Assembly (NCBI RefSeq): GCF_047785965.1
Contig: NZ_JBLOBF010000021.1
Coordinates: forward strand, 1-7,895
Source: Caldisericum exile_A
GTDB taxonomy: Bacteria > Caldisericota > Caldisericia > Caldisericales > Caldisericaceae
DNA length: 7,895 bases
Direction of reading: 5' to 3'
Part shown: in pieces, positions 1 through 6,332 of the stretch
How the letters are laid out: each line of letters opens with the position of its first letter
Numbering within the stretch: the stretch's first letter is position 1
Notes under the pieces: model-generated
What the model was told of the DNA's origin: nothing
Database searches by the model: none
What the model saw: the letters and a program-made list of their open reading frames with translations, nothing else
Translations under genes and position numbers: made by a program

Positions 1-131
1 TCACCTTCCTTATACCCGGAGCCTTGCCCTTGTTCCAATGCATCACTTCCAATCTCAAGGGAGATTCCGCTCCTGCAGTTACTCAGGTAAAAATAGTTTT
101 AAAATTTTTCCTTGAGTTCTCTCCTTTTTTC
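1..131 (-). promoter_or_regulatory. Structured 5' leader, copy 1 (left end cut by window)
   Basis: Read on the minus strand, this follows the sigma-70-like promoter at 153-181 and leads out of the window to an unseen gene. It has a first stem, ACTCAAGG pairing with CCTGAGT (about 82-118), extended by AAAAAT/ATTTTT. A second stem is GGAGC (about 70-66) with GCTCC (18-22). Inside that, CCCTTG pairs with CAAGGG. It ends in GGGTATAAGGAAGGTGA, which contains a possible ribosome binding site. The same ordered parts recur at 2471-2925 and, without the first stem, at 6873-6950. I do not recognise it as a known riboswitch class; the function is inferred only from position, repetition and pairing. Confidence 0.5.
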
Positions 132-152
132 AAGGTTAATAATTCTCTTTTT

Positions 153-181
153 ACTATATTTTATAATCTCTCTCTTGTCAA
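153..181 (-). promoter_or_regulatory. Sigma-70-type promoter, copy 1
   Basis: On the minus strand the -35 is TTGACA (181-176), a perfect consensus, and the -10 is TATAGT (158-153), with exactly 17 bases between. The spacer (AGAGAGAGATTATAAAA) is nearly identical in the promoters at 2946-2974 and 6952-6980, so the whole block is conserved rather than only its hexamers. It would transcribe leftward through the leader at 131-1 into a gene outside the window. Confidence 0.7.
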
Positions 182-211
182 GAGGTTTAAAAAAATTCCT
201 AAAAATTTTCC

Positions 212-250
212 TCTCACATATTAGATACGAAACCCCATCAAAAAAGTTCC
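212..250 (-). promoter_or_regulatory. Short GGAACTT/TCTAA element, copy 1
   Basis: On the minus strand this reads GGAACTTTTTT, then about 14 variable bases, then TCTAATATGTGAGAGGA. GGAACTT is the classic -35 of many ECF sigma factors, and TCTAA stands 18 bases further on, 17 in two other copies. It lies about 30 bases upstream of the sigma-70-type promoter at 153-181. Related copies are at 3018-3052 and 7121-7157, each placed upstream of the same promoter type. The promoter reading is inference; only the repetition is seen directly. Confidence 0.4.
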
Positions 251-377
251 ATAAATTTAAAGAATTTTTGATATTCGTACGCATATATTTTTTCTTACAC
301 ACTTAACAATAGGTTGATTAATTGTTTTTAGTCATGACGGTTTTACAAATTTTCAATACCCTCTAAAAATTTTTCTC

Positions 378-447
378 CTCATATAGAATCCGCTGGGAAA
401 GAATGCGGATTAGAAAGGATTAAAACTCTCAAACTCCAAAAAGTTCC
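378..447 (-). repeat. Long form of the GGAACTT element with inserted hairpin
   Basis: On the minus strand it begins GGAACTTTTT and ends TATATGAGGAG like the short form, but a segment of about 36 bases interrupts it. That segment ends in the hairpin AATCCGC (411-405) / GCGGATT (393-387) with an 11-base loop. The copy at 7025-7099 has AATCCAC/GTGGATT with the same loop length, so one stem pair has changed on both sides together. It may be an inactivated or differently regulated version of the short element. Confidence 0.45.
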
Positions 448-463
448 ACATTTTTAAGGGATT

Positions 464-782
464 TTTGTGCAAATTTAAGATCTCGTTATATGCCTTTTTA
501 GAGTGCAGTAGTTTCACGGTTTTTAATTTTTTCTAGTTTAAGGCAGGGTTATTTTACATTCAACCTATCAATTAATTTTACAATTTTGTCTGAATAGTTT
601 AACATTCGTTAGTGGTATTAAATCCTTTTTAATAAATTTTCTCTCTCATCTGGCTCTGTGCCCATGGGAGCTCAAATACAGTGGCAAGTAGAGTATCTAC
701 CCACAATTCGCCTAATCAGAGGGTTTAAAGGGATAATTTTTACAGAACTTACTCATAAAAATTACATTACTCAAATTAGTTA
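464..782. other. Gap with no convincing gene; GC-richer patch at 650-735
   Basis: No gene with a ribosome binding site is visible. Positions 650-735 are clearly less AT-rich than their surroundings and contain two small palindromes: GCTC...GGAGC around CCCATGGG, and GTAGA-GTA-TCTAC near 696-708. A 40-codon plus-strand frame (664-786) and short minus-strand frames across the same patch all look peptide-like, but none has a ribosome binding site. This could be an eroded gene or a structured RNA; I cannot decide. No T-tract terminator for the operon ending at 783 is apparent. Confidence 0.35.
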
Positions 783-1706
783 TTAATTATATGGTCTACT
801 TACAGAATCACTCACGCTACCACTTCCATACCAAAGATAAGTATCGGGAGTTATTGTTGTGCCGCTCCATTCCCAGTCAACACTATCATTATATGTAGAA
901 GAAGTATCAATGTTAGCACCTGTATAGTCTAGAGATCCAACTTTCATATAGTACAGGGTCTGACCATTTATAACATAGGTAATTAAAGCGCAAGTCCCAA
1001 GACTTGTTTTAGCAGGTAAAAAATTCCATCCTCCTGTCGCATAATAACCTACCTTGCTTATTAGTACTCTCCAATTTGTGTTGTTTACAACGTTGGAACT
1101 TTCGACACCAAATTGGAAATGTTTAAAAGTGACAGGAATTTGGTTTACATAAACAGTAGATGTTCCAATAAGAAAATTAGTAGAAGAAAAGGCAGAGCTA
1201 CTCCATGAATAAACTACTGGTGCATCATACTGAAGAGCTGAAAGGTTGGGATATGCATAGAGTTTATAAATAATATTCGAGCCACTCACGTCCATTCTCT
1301 CATAAAAAGCTGGATAAGAAACTGAGGCTATGTTGTTGCTTTGCCCAATTTGATAAGTACCATCAATCTTCCACCACTGTGGAGCCCAATTAATGCTTCC
1401 TGTAGTGCTTCCATTATTATATAATGCCACTCCGTTTTGGAAGACGCATCCTGTTTGTGTATTCCCCGTTCCAGTAGCTCCAGCTACACTTATAACTCCA
1501 CCAAGCCACGTATTAGTTCCTATGAGTTGTGGATTTGTAGATTGATAACTAATTGAAGCAATGACTTTATTAGTAGTTGCAAAGCTATTATTAAAGTAAC
1601 CGCCTATGTAAGGCTGGTTTTGGTCGTCGAAGATGAGACTCGGAGATGCAAAAATTAAAACCAAGCAATACATGCTGCAAACAAAAATGCGTAAAACTTT
1701 GCTCAA
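783..1706 (-). CDS. Secreted protein of unknown function, 307 aa
   Basis: I do not recognise the family. The N-terminus (MSKVLRIFVCSMYCLVLIFASPS) is a plausible signal peptide. The mature part is rich in Ser, Thr, Asn, Tyr, Trp and Gly, with alternating beta-type segments and few charges, as in extracellular beta-sandwich or lectin-like proteins. Aromatic clusters such as APQWWKI (about residue 110) and VDWEW (near the C-terminus) could be sugar-binding or core positions. The start is TTG at 1706, because a stop lies only seven codons upstream in frame and the next ATG is inside the hydrophobic core. The GAGGAG box is only about 3 bases from TTG, so translation may depend on coupling with the upstream gene, whose stop is 15 bases away. 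It is the last gene of a two-gene unit. A glutamic-peptidase-like or glucanase-like fold is possible but not supported by identifiable catalytic motifs. Confidence 0.8.
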   Translation of the reverse strand: MSKVLRIFVCSMYCLVLIFASPSLIFDDQNQPYIGGYFNNSFATTNKVIASISYQSTNPQLIGTNTWLGGVISVAGATGTGNTQTGCVFQNGVALYNNGSTTGSINWAPQWWKIDGTYQIGQSNNIASVSYPAFYERMDVSGSNIIYKLYAYPNLSALQYDAPVVYSWSSSAFSSTNFLIGTSTVYVNQIPVTFKHFQFGVESSNVVNNTNWRVLISKVGYYATGGWNFLPAKTSLGTCALITYVINGQTLYYMKVGSLDYTGANIDTSSTYNDSVDWEWSGTTITPDTYLWYGSGSVSDSVSRPYN

Positions 1707-1721
1707 GTTCTCCTCTTCTAA

Positions 1722-2375
1722 TTAAAATGTACAAATGCTAAAACTTGGAGCAAGTTCTGAGTCATTCGGTATCAAGACTACATTTGTATCTTCACAAATT
1801 ATTCCATAAGGATTTAAAGTAAAGGGCTGTACATCGTTAGGAAAATCTTTAGGAATGCTTAAGGTCATTACAACAACGACAGTTTCCCCTGCCTTAATCG
1901 TAGCTGACTTTTTATTGAAACTAATGTAGTCATTAATATTTACTTTATCGGTTCCTTTGACATTTCCATTCTTATCTCTTATTGGGTAATAAACTTCGAC
2001 CTGTCCACCTGACATATCTTTAGGATCAAACTTTACATGGGCTTCGGTTACCGTTGGATCATAACTTACAAACGTTAAAAGCAGTGGTATTGTAAGTTTT
2101 TCACCTTTTTTCAAAAGATAAACTCCCTTCTTTGGTTTTGGAAGAGAATAGTCCTTTAATGGAGAATCGGAAGGGAGGCTTATATCGATATAACCCTTAG
2201 TATTATACTCTTTTGCAATCTTTGGATCACGTAATTGGGATGTCAAGAGCATAGGCATTGCAGAAGAATGAGTGTCTACATATCTCATTACAAAGTAGGT
2301 TTTTATAGGTCTATAAAGTACTATTCCTGCAACAGCCAGAACAATTAACAAAATTGCAATGGTTTTTTTCTTCAT
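1722..2375 (-). CDS. Membrane-anchored protein with predicted beta-sandwich domain, 217 aa
   Basis: The family is not recognised. Residues 1-4 (MKKK) precede a hydrophobic stretch at about 5-25, giving a single N-terminal anchor or uncleaved signal with the rest outside the cell. Residues about 85-215 alternate short beta-type segments. The stretch SATIKAGETVVVVMTLSIP resembles the 'motif, then KAGET, then hydrophobic strand' pattern of extracellular Ig-like domains such as those in cell-surface DUF916-type proteins; this is resemblance, not assignment. The ATG has a good site, AGGAGGG, four bases upstream. It is the first gene after the leader at 2925-2471 and is followed closely by the 307-residue secreted protein, so the two probably act together at the envelope. 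Confidence 0.8.
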   Translation of the reverse strand: MKKKTIAILLIVLAVAGIVLYRPIKTYFVMRYVDTHSSAMPMLLTSQLRDPKIAKEYNTKGYIDISLPSDSPLKDYSLPKPKKGVYLLKKGEKLTIPLLLTFVSYDPTVTEAHVKFDPKDMSGGQVEVYYPIRDKNGNVKGTDKVNINDYISFNKKSATIKAGETVVVVMTLSIPKDFPNDVQPFTLNPYGIICEDTNVVLIPNDSELAPSFSICTF

Positions 2376-2564
2376 TTTACCCTCCTACATTTAATTCTAT
2401 CCTAATTCTCCTTTTCTTAAAATTTCTTTTAAAATTTATTTTACTTTCTTTTCGCTTTCTTTTTCCCTTTTTCACCTCCCTTATCCCCGGAGCCTTGCCC
2501 TCGCTTTTTTGGGTTAAGGTACCCCTCAATACCACCAAATAATAATTTTGCCTTAGGGGGTAAG

Positions 2565-2591
2565 TTAGAAAGGGGGATGCCCCCTTTCTAA
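2565..2591. repeat. Perfect GC-rich hairpin
   Basis: TTAGAAAGGGGG pairs exactly with CCCCCTTTCTAA around a 3-base loop. It belongs to the repeat cluster inside leader copy 2. A similar G-run/C-run hairpin lies at 2638-2662 (TTGAGGGGG, six-base loop, CCCCCTCAA-type arm), and another around 2765-2792 (TCGAAGGGG...CCCCTTCGA). No T-run follows in either direction, so these do not look like terminators. Confidence 0.75.
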
Positions 2592-2595
2592 TATT

Positions 2596-2632
2596 GGAGA
2601 TTCCTCGTGGCTTTGCCACTTCGGAATGACAA
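2596..2632. repeat. Dispersed palindromic repeat unit (GGAGATTCCTCG...CGGAATGAC)
   Basis: The unit GGAGATTCCTCG, a short variable hairpin (GTGGCTTTGCCAC) and TTCGGAATGACA appears here and again at 2680-2712 with CCTTCGG replacing the middle. This kind of interspersed intergenic repeat is familiar from several unrelated bacterial genomes. Frames running through it on the minus strand give Arg/Lys-rich peptides that are artefacts. Confidence 0.7.
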
Positions 2633-2637
2633 CCATT

Positions 2638-2662
2638 TTGAGGGGGCAACAACCCCCCTCAA
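2638..2662. repeat. GC-rich hairpin, second in cluster
   Basis: TTGAGGGGG and CCCCCTCAA face each other across a short loop. The arms differ from the hairpin at 2565-2591 while the design (A/T base, G-run, tiny loop, C-run) is the same, suggesting a family of related palindromes rather than chance. Confidence 0.6.
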
Positions 2663-2677
2663 TACTCCCCCAAAACT

Positions 2678-2754
2678 GAGGAGATTCCTCGCCTTCGGCT
2701 TCGGAATGACACAACCAGTCATTTCGACGAACGTAGTGAGGAGAAATCTCCTCC
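2678..2754. repeat. Large imperfect inverted repeat of the GGAGATTCC family
   Basis: The left arm runs GAGGAGATTCCTCG to TCGGAATGAC (2678-2710) and the right arm GTCATTTCGA to GAGGAGAAATCTCCTC (2719-2754). They are near reverse complements, so transcripts through either strand can form a long stem. Two units in opposite orientation account for the structure. Confidence 0.65.
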
Positions 2755-2856
2755 TTTTGGGGTAGTTCGAAGGGGGACTTTTACCCCTTCGATTAATAAG
2801 AAATCTCCTCCTTTTGGGAAAGTTTGAAGGGAAGCTTTTACCCCCTCTATTGAGGT
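2743..2856. repeat. Two-copy tandem repeat, 57-base period
   Basis: GAAATCTCCTCCTTTTGGG starts at 2743 and again at 2800. The two 57-base copies differ at roughly a dozen positions, with an invariant TTTTACCCC block. The 57-base period is a multiple of three, which keeps an artefactual minus-strand reading frame open through the region. Confidence 0.65.
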
Positions 2857-2945
2857 ATTTTGCTCCCACGATTACCCAAGGAGATATTTTAAAACTATTT
2901 TTCCTTGGGTTCTCTCCTTTTTTCAAACTTCCAATATCTCTTTTT

Positions 2946-2974
2946 ACTATATTTTATCATCTCTCTCTTGTCAA
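2946..2974 (-). promoter_or_regulatory. Sigma-70-type promoter, copy 2
   Basis: TTGACA (2974-2969) and TATAGT (2951-2946) on the minus strand are separated by 17 bases of the conserved AGAGAGAGATGATAAAA spacer. It should drive the leader at 2925-2471 and the 217- and 307-residue genes. The transcript would carry a leader of more than 500 bases before the first start codon. Confidence 0.7.
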
Positions 2975-3017
2975 GTGGTTTTTAGAAAAATTTTGACAAT
3001 TCATTTTTTCATCTCCC

Positions 3018-3052
3018 TATATATAAGACTTCCAAACTCACAAAAAAGTTCC
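3018..3052 (-). promoter_or_regulatory. Short GGAACTT/TCTTA element, copy 2
   Basis: On the minus strand GGAACTTTTTTGTGAGTTTG is followed, 17 bases after GGAACTT, by TCTTATATATAGGGAGA. It lies about 45 bases upstream of the -35 of the promoter at 2946-2974, the same relative place as copies 1 and 3. It is a candidate ECF-type promoter or operator; the evidence is repetition and position only. Confidence 0.4.
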
Positions 3053-3200
3053 ATAATTTTCAAAGAATTTTTAAAGAATTTTTTCTCTTATTCTTTTGGA
3101 ATTGCTACAAGAAGCATATACCAGAAGATTGAAGACTTTTTGTACGCTGAGAAGATTCAATTTTATAGAAGTATTATGATAACTTATTTTTGTAAACTTA
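3053..3200. other. Spacer between hairpin and promoter region
   Basis: It is AT-rich, and no ribosome binding site, RNA gene or repeat is recognised. A plus-strand frame here is peptide-like but runs into the hairpin at 3201-3226 and has no credible start signal. Confidence 0.4.
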
Positions 3201-3226
3201 AGCCGGGACTTTTAAAAGCCCCGGCT
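3201..3226 (-). terminator. Hairpin after the propeller gene, probable terminator
   Basis: AGCCGGG pairs with CCCGGCT, and the intervening CTTTTAAAAG is self-complementary, so the stem can extend almost to the tip. It starts 12 bases after the stop codon of the minus-strand propeller gene, the position expected of a terminator. The downstream tract on the minus strand is only TTAAGTTT, so the T-run is poor. It may act as a processing or stabilising end instead. Confidence 0.6.
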
Positions 3227-3237
3227 ACATCCAAAAG

Positions 3238-4632
3238 TTAATTATTTGAAGATTTTTCAGGAAACCAACATGACAGACTATAACCATTTAACTTAGTTAT
3301 CTTGCCAGTATACAAGCTCGCAATATAAGCTTCTTCTGTATAAGCTTTTGTTAAAAGCACATGACTTTCATCAGGGGATAAGGAAAATGGTGGACCAAAA
3401 GTGTAATAAAATTTAAGGAAAGTACTATCAGATTCTCCTAAGAGATCTCCTGTGATTTTTTTCTCTCCTGTACCATCTATATTTATTACCCATAGACTGG
3501 ATTGTGGTTCCAAAAGAAGAATCTTCTCTTCCTTGGAAAAGAAACAGAAATCAAAAACAGCTGCCTTAATAATTTTTTCATCTGTTCCGTCTATATTAAC
3601 TGACCACAAGCAGTTACCTGAAATAAAGAAAATTCTTTTTCCGTCTTTTGAAAATTTGGGGGAAAGAATTTCGCTATCATTATTTTCTCTAAACTTTGTT
3701 ATCTTCTTTATGTTCTTTCCTTCTAGACTCAATACCCATAGACCAGTTAACTGTGGCTTAGAGGAACTGAAAAAATCAAGAAGTATATTATTTCCATCCG
3801 GAAAAAAGGTAGCAAATATAACTTTTCCGTTCATTTCTGAGGTAAGATTTATTAAGTTTTGACCTGAATAATCTACAACCCACAAAGATGTAGTTCCAAG
3901 GTTTTGAAGAATATCATAACCATAAAAGAGAATTTTTTTACCATCAGGGGAAATAGCGTACCTAACTTCTTCATGATCTGATTTCACTTCAATAACCTTT
4001 TTTATGTCTCCGCCATTTATGTCGATTGTCCAAAAAGCAAGATAACCTTTTTTTGAACCCAAAGCAATAAAGAGAACCTTCTTCCCATCAGGAAAAAATT
4101 GAGGAAAATCTCTCCCAGAAACCTGTATATTACCTGTAAGATTTTTTCTATTACTTCCATCTACATCCATTATCCAGATAGAGTTTTTATAACTGGGGGA
4201 TGAAACCTCATAGAGAATCTTGCTTCCGTCAGGAGAAAACGAAATAAAGATAGGGTTGCCATCTGTACTTTCTCCAAGTTGCTTTACTACTTTTCCATCA
4301 GTCCTCACTTTGTAGAATTTATTTTGTCTTACTAAAAGAAGATATTCCAATTTTTCTAAGTTAGGAGAAATAATCTCTTTTTTATTTCCTTTTATATCCA
4401 CGGTAGCTGAGTATTCCTCAAAACCATCTTTTACAATTCTTATTTCATATTTTCCTTTAAATAGTTTCGTTTCATACGGAGTTGTTCCTACAAATTTTCC
4501 GTTAATATAAACATTTGCACTCGATGGGCTTGAAGAAATTGAAATTGTACTCCTTGAAAGATAGAAATAGGCAAAGAAGCCAAATATAATTAAAATCAAA
4601 ACAAATGTAATTAAAAAAATTTTTATTTTCAT
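3238..4632 (-). CDS. Membrane-anchored PEGA-domain / TolB-like beta-propeller protein, 464 aa
   Basis: Residues about 4-26 are a single hydrophobic segment after MKIK, an anchor or uncleaved signal. Residues about 29-90 match the PEGA fold: strands around SANVYINGKFVGTTPYET, then KGKYEIRIVKDGFEEY. The remainder is made of WD40-like/PD40 repeats, each with an F/ISPDGKKI-type turn and a LWxxxIDGxxxKxIT strand. I count seven clear repeats (e.g. FSPDGSKIL, FFPDGKKVL, ISPDGKKIL, FFPDGNNIL, FSKDGKRIF). An eighth blade could be closed by the C-terminal SLSCWFP joining the first strands, so an eight-bladed ring is plausible. Propellers of this class bind proteins or glycans outside the membrane; no catalytic residues are visible. 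AGGAGGG lies five bases before the ATG. It is 48 bases downstream of the amidase gene, hence the same operon, and is followed by a hairpin. Confidence 0.88.
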   Translation of the reverse strand: MKIKIFLITFVLILIIFGFFAYFYLSRSTISISSSPSSANVYINGKFVGTTPYETKLFKGKYEIRIVKDGFEEYSATVDIKGNKKEIISPNLEKLEYLLLVRQNKFYKVRTDGKVVKQLGESTDGNPIFISFSPDGSKILYEVSSPSYKNSIWIMDVDGSNRKNLTGNIQVSGRDFPQFFPDGKKVLFIALGSKKGYLAFWTIDINGGDIKKVIEVKSDHEEVRYAISPDGKKILFYGYDILQNLGTTSLWVVDYSGQNLINLTSEMNGKVIFATFFPDGNNILLDFFSSSKPQLTGLWVLSLEGKNIKKITKFRENNDSEILSPKFSKDGKRIFFISGNCLWSVNIDGTDEKIIKAAVFDFCFFSKEEKILLLEPQSSLWVINIDGTGEKKITGDLLGESDSTFLKFYYTFGPPFSLSPDESHVLLTKAYTEEAYIASLYTGKITKLNGYSLSCWFPEKSSNN

Positions 4633-4680
4633 TTTGTCCCTCCTATGTCTTTACCCCACTCTTCTTAAAAGGTAAATTCT

Positions 4681-6115
4681 TCATGGCCTTCGGTCAGCTA
4701 TACGAATAATTGGGAAGCTTTGAGGATAGAAGAAATCATCACTGCCATTTAAAATCAGCGGATATAAATGATACATTTGTACTGCTTCGTAAGGTGCCTC
4801 TCCATCTGTAGGGTTATGTAACCATGAATAAGAGATAGGAAAATTCTTTCGGTCATTATTATGAGCGTCTATGTACAGACTGCTTCCAGAATTTCCATGT
4901 ACTATCATAACATGATAGCCATTTTCTACTAGATCACCTTTAACTGCATAAGTAAAATTGCTACTGATAGTTCCCCTCAAGTAATTTAGAATGAAATTTC
5001 TCAAATCGGGTAAGCTTCTCCAGGAAGGAGAAGAAGTATCATCAGACATCCAATAGAGATTCCAATAGTTAGGGTCGTTGGGGTCAGTTATACCTGTGCC
5101 ATGATTGTCATAATACCAGCTATTTTTTATCATCCTTTCCCCTCCTGCAAACAAGCACTGCGAAACATAATTTGTGCAGTCTCCGCCTCCTCCATGTATA
5201 TTGATTCCTAATTGGTATTCTCTTGCTGAAAGACTATCTTCAAAAGGAGAGTTAAAATCAACGTAATTCAAATTATAGTAATCAAATTCTATATTATCAG
5301 GACGATAATCAGCAACACACTGGTCTGCATACCAAAGTGCGTTATCGGAATTAAAGGTTGTCTGTGGGTAATATTGTGGTGAAATAACAGTTATAGGGTT
5401 AGAAAATCCTTTAGAAGATATTAAATTCTTGTTTTTATTTTGGTTTGTTTCTATGAAATCAGGAGATCTTGTTAAATCTTTTCCTTCATCATAACTGTCC
5501 TTTAAAATTTTGAAAGAATTATTTTCCATTAGAAGAGTAACAATATGATAAACACCTGCTCCAGAATTAACATTTGTCGGTATATTTTCAATCTCCCATT
5601 TTAGTTCTTCAATTCTATAAGGCAAATTCTTCTTGAGCAGAGAGTCGTCTGTCGATTGATACAATTTCTCAAACTCTTTTACGACGGGTAGGTTATTTAC
5701 ATCAATATTTTCCTTTTCTCTTGTCCATAGAATTGTTATCCACTCGTATATCTTAATGGATGCTTTATTATTATTAACTTGAAAACTGTCTTTTATAGCG
5801 TAAATATCGGAATGCATCTCATTTATAGTTCCATCAAATTGTTTGATACAATTGTGGTAGAAATTAATTCTATTTATTTCATGCTTTCTCAGTTCAATAG
5901 ATTCTTCTGAATAATTATTGAGAAATATATTTGCTTTAGAACTGTTTACAATAGCTTCGCTTCTTATTTCATAAAAACTGCTTAAGAACCGAACAGTAGA
6001 GTTTTCCAAATCTTCATCAGCTGCAACTGTAGAAAATGAATTAATATTAAATAAACCTAAAGCCAAGGTTACCACAATGAGCACTGCTAAAATCTTTAAA
6101 ACTTTTTTTATTCAT
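4681..6115 (-). CDS. Secreted NTF2-like + Amidase_6 domain protein, signal peptide frameshifted
   Basis: The continuous frame begins at GTG 6084 (467 aa), but the real start is almost certainly ATG 6115, seven bases after AGGAGG. Reading from that ATG in frame ends after 22 codons (6047). Dropping one A from the A7 run (6109-6103) gives MNKKVLKILAVLIVV..., a textbook signal peptide continuing into the main frame. In the 467-residue numbering, residues about 28-200 look like the NTF2-like module often paired with this amidase; GVYHIVTLLMENNSFKILKDS is its last hairpin. Residues about 245-440 are an Amidase_6 (PF12671) domain of the NlpC/P60-like papain fold. It has GGGDCTNYVSQC with probable nucleophile Cys303, GYHVMIVHG with His391, and DAHNNDR with His408. 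The expected role is cleavage of a peptide or amide bond outside the cell, perhaps in cell wall; the substrate is unknown. It lies downstream of two tiny frames and upstream of the propeller gene. Sequencing error, decay, slippage or +1 frameshifting would each explain the shift. Confidence 0.85.
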
Positions 6116-6138
6116 TTTTTATCCTCCTTGGATAAATT

Positions 6139-6246
6139 TTATATATCTTCTAAAAACTTTAAAATAAGTCTTGAAGAGATTCTGCTTGACACAAATTTTT
6201 CAAAGCCGCTTCCACAGTTTTCACCAACAAGCTGTCTTATTGACAT
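6139..6246 (-). CDS. Possible 35-aa small protein
   Basis: ATG at 6246, stop TAA at 6141-6139. The peptide starts MSIRQLVGENCGSGFEKFVS and ends in ILKFLEDI, with one Cys and an amphipathic-looking second half. It has no ribosome binding site of its own but its ATG overlaps the preceding stop (TAATG), the usual layout for translational coupling. The amidase ATG follows 23 bases later with its own strong site, so this fits tightly into the operon. The function is unknown: it could be a true small protein, a leader frame controlling amidase translation, or the remnant of a larger gene. Confidence 0.45.
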   Translation of the reverse strand: MSIRQLVGENCGSGFEKFVSSRISSRLILKFLEDI

Positions 6247-6269
6247 TAATTTTCAGATAATGCTCTCAT
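6246..6269 (-). CDS. Possible 7-residue leader peptide (MRALSEN)
   Basis: Eight codons including the stop, starting nine bases after an exceptionally strong ribosome binding site. The stop TAA overlaps the ATG of the 35-residue frame as TAATG. An alternative ATG at 6276 gives MRYESII but sits inside the ribosome binding site. Such a short, efficiently initiated frame suggests translational control or coupling. No amino-acid run typical of attenuators is present. Confidence 0.4.
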   Translation of the reverse strand: MRALSEN

Positions 6270-6274
6270 ATCGC

Positions 6275-6285
6275 ATCACCTCCTT
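6275..6285 (-). promoter_or_regulatory. Eleven-base perfect Shine-Dalgarno sequence
   Basis: AAGGAGGTGAT on the minus strand is the full complement of the usual 16S rRNA 3' tail. It decides that translation begins nearby, with the ATG at 6269 at nine bases from AGGAGG being the best placed. It is stronger than the sites of the full-length genes around it. Confidence 0.6.
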
Positions 6286-6332
6286 AAAGTAGTGGTTTCA
6301 ATGCTATATCATTAAATAACCGGTTTAACATT

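Larger units (their letters stand above)
2471..2925 (-). promoter_or_regulatory. Structured leader, copy 2, expanded by repeats
   Basis: On the minus strand GGAGAGAACCCAAGGA is followed by TCCTTGGGT. This forms the same first stem as copy 1, but with ACCCA/TGGGT in place of ACTCA/TGAGT, a compensatory change. Then come GGGAGC (about 2868-2863) and CCTC, roughly 350 bases of repeats and hairpins, and finally GAGGGCAAGGCTCCGGGG (about 2503-2486) with GATAAGGGAGGTGA. The closing arms GGAGC/GCTCC and CCTC/GAGG thus survive with the repeat cluster as an enlarged loop. It lies between the promoter at 2974-2946 and the 217-residue gene. Confidence 0.5.

Noticed and set aside
1..131. Known riboswitch class (T-box, c-di-AMP, c-di-GMP, THF, TPP)
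   Set aside because: The core motifs of these classes as I know them are not present; only a loose likeness of the 3' end to the c-di-AMP class was seen, too weak to name.
24..306. Reading frames of about 65 residues on both strands in the left end
   Set aside because: They run through the leader and promoter module that recurs at 2471-2974 and 6873-6980, have no ribosome binding sites, and give low-complexity Phe/Lys/Leu-rich peptides.
664..786. A 40-codon plus-strand frame from ATG 664
   Set aside because: It has no ribosome binding site, ends inside the stop region of the convergent 307-residue gene, and the minus strand of the same patch looks equally peptide-like.
2565..2591. Rho-independent terminator
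   Set aside because: The stem is excellent but no T-run follows on either strand, and it lies inside a leader upstream of genes read in the same direction.
2560..2860. CRISPR array
   Set aside because: Repeat units differ in length and orientation, form hairpins, and have no regular spacers.
2377..2926. Two overlapping minus-strand frames (91 and 112 residues) rich in Arg, Lys and Gly
   Set aside because: They are translations of GGAGATTCC-type repeats, G/C hairpins and a 57-base tandem repeat. The period being divisible by three keeps the frame open.
2814..3241. Plus-strand frames of 60 and 88 residues
   Set aside because: They cross the minus-strand promoter, the GGAACTT element and the hairpin at 3201-3226, and have no ribosome binding site. 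The apparent C-terminus is hairpin sequence.
3452..3862. A 136-residue plus-strand frame
   Set aside because: It is antisense to the propeller repeats of the 464-residue protein; the repeated motifs in it mirror those blades.
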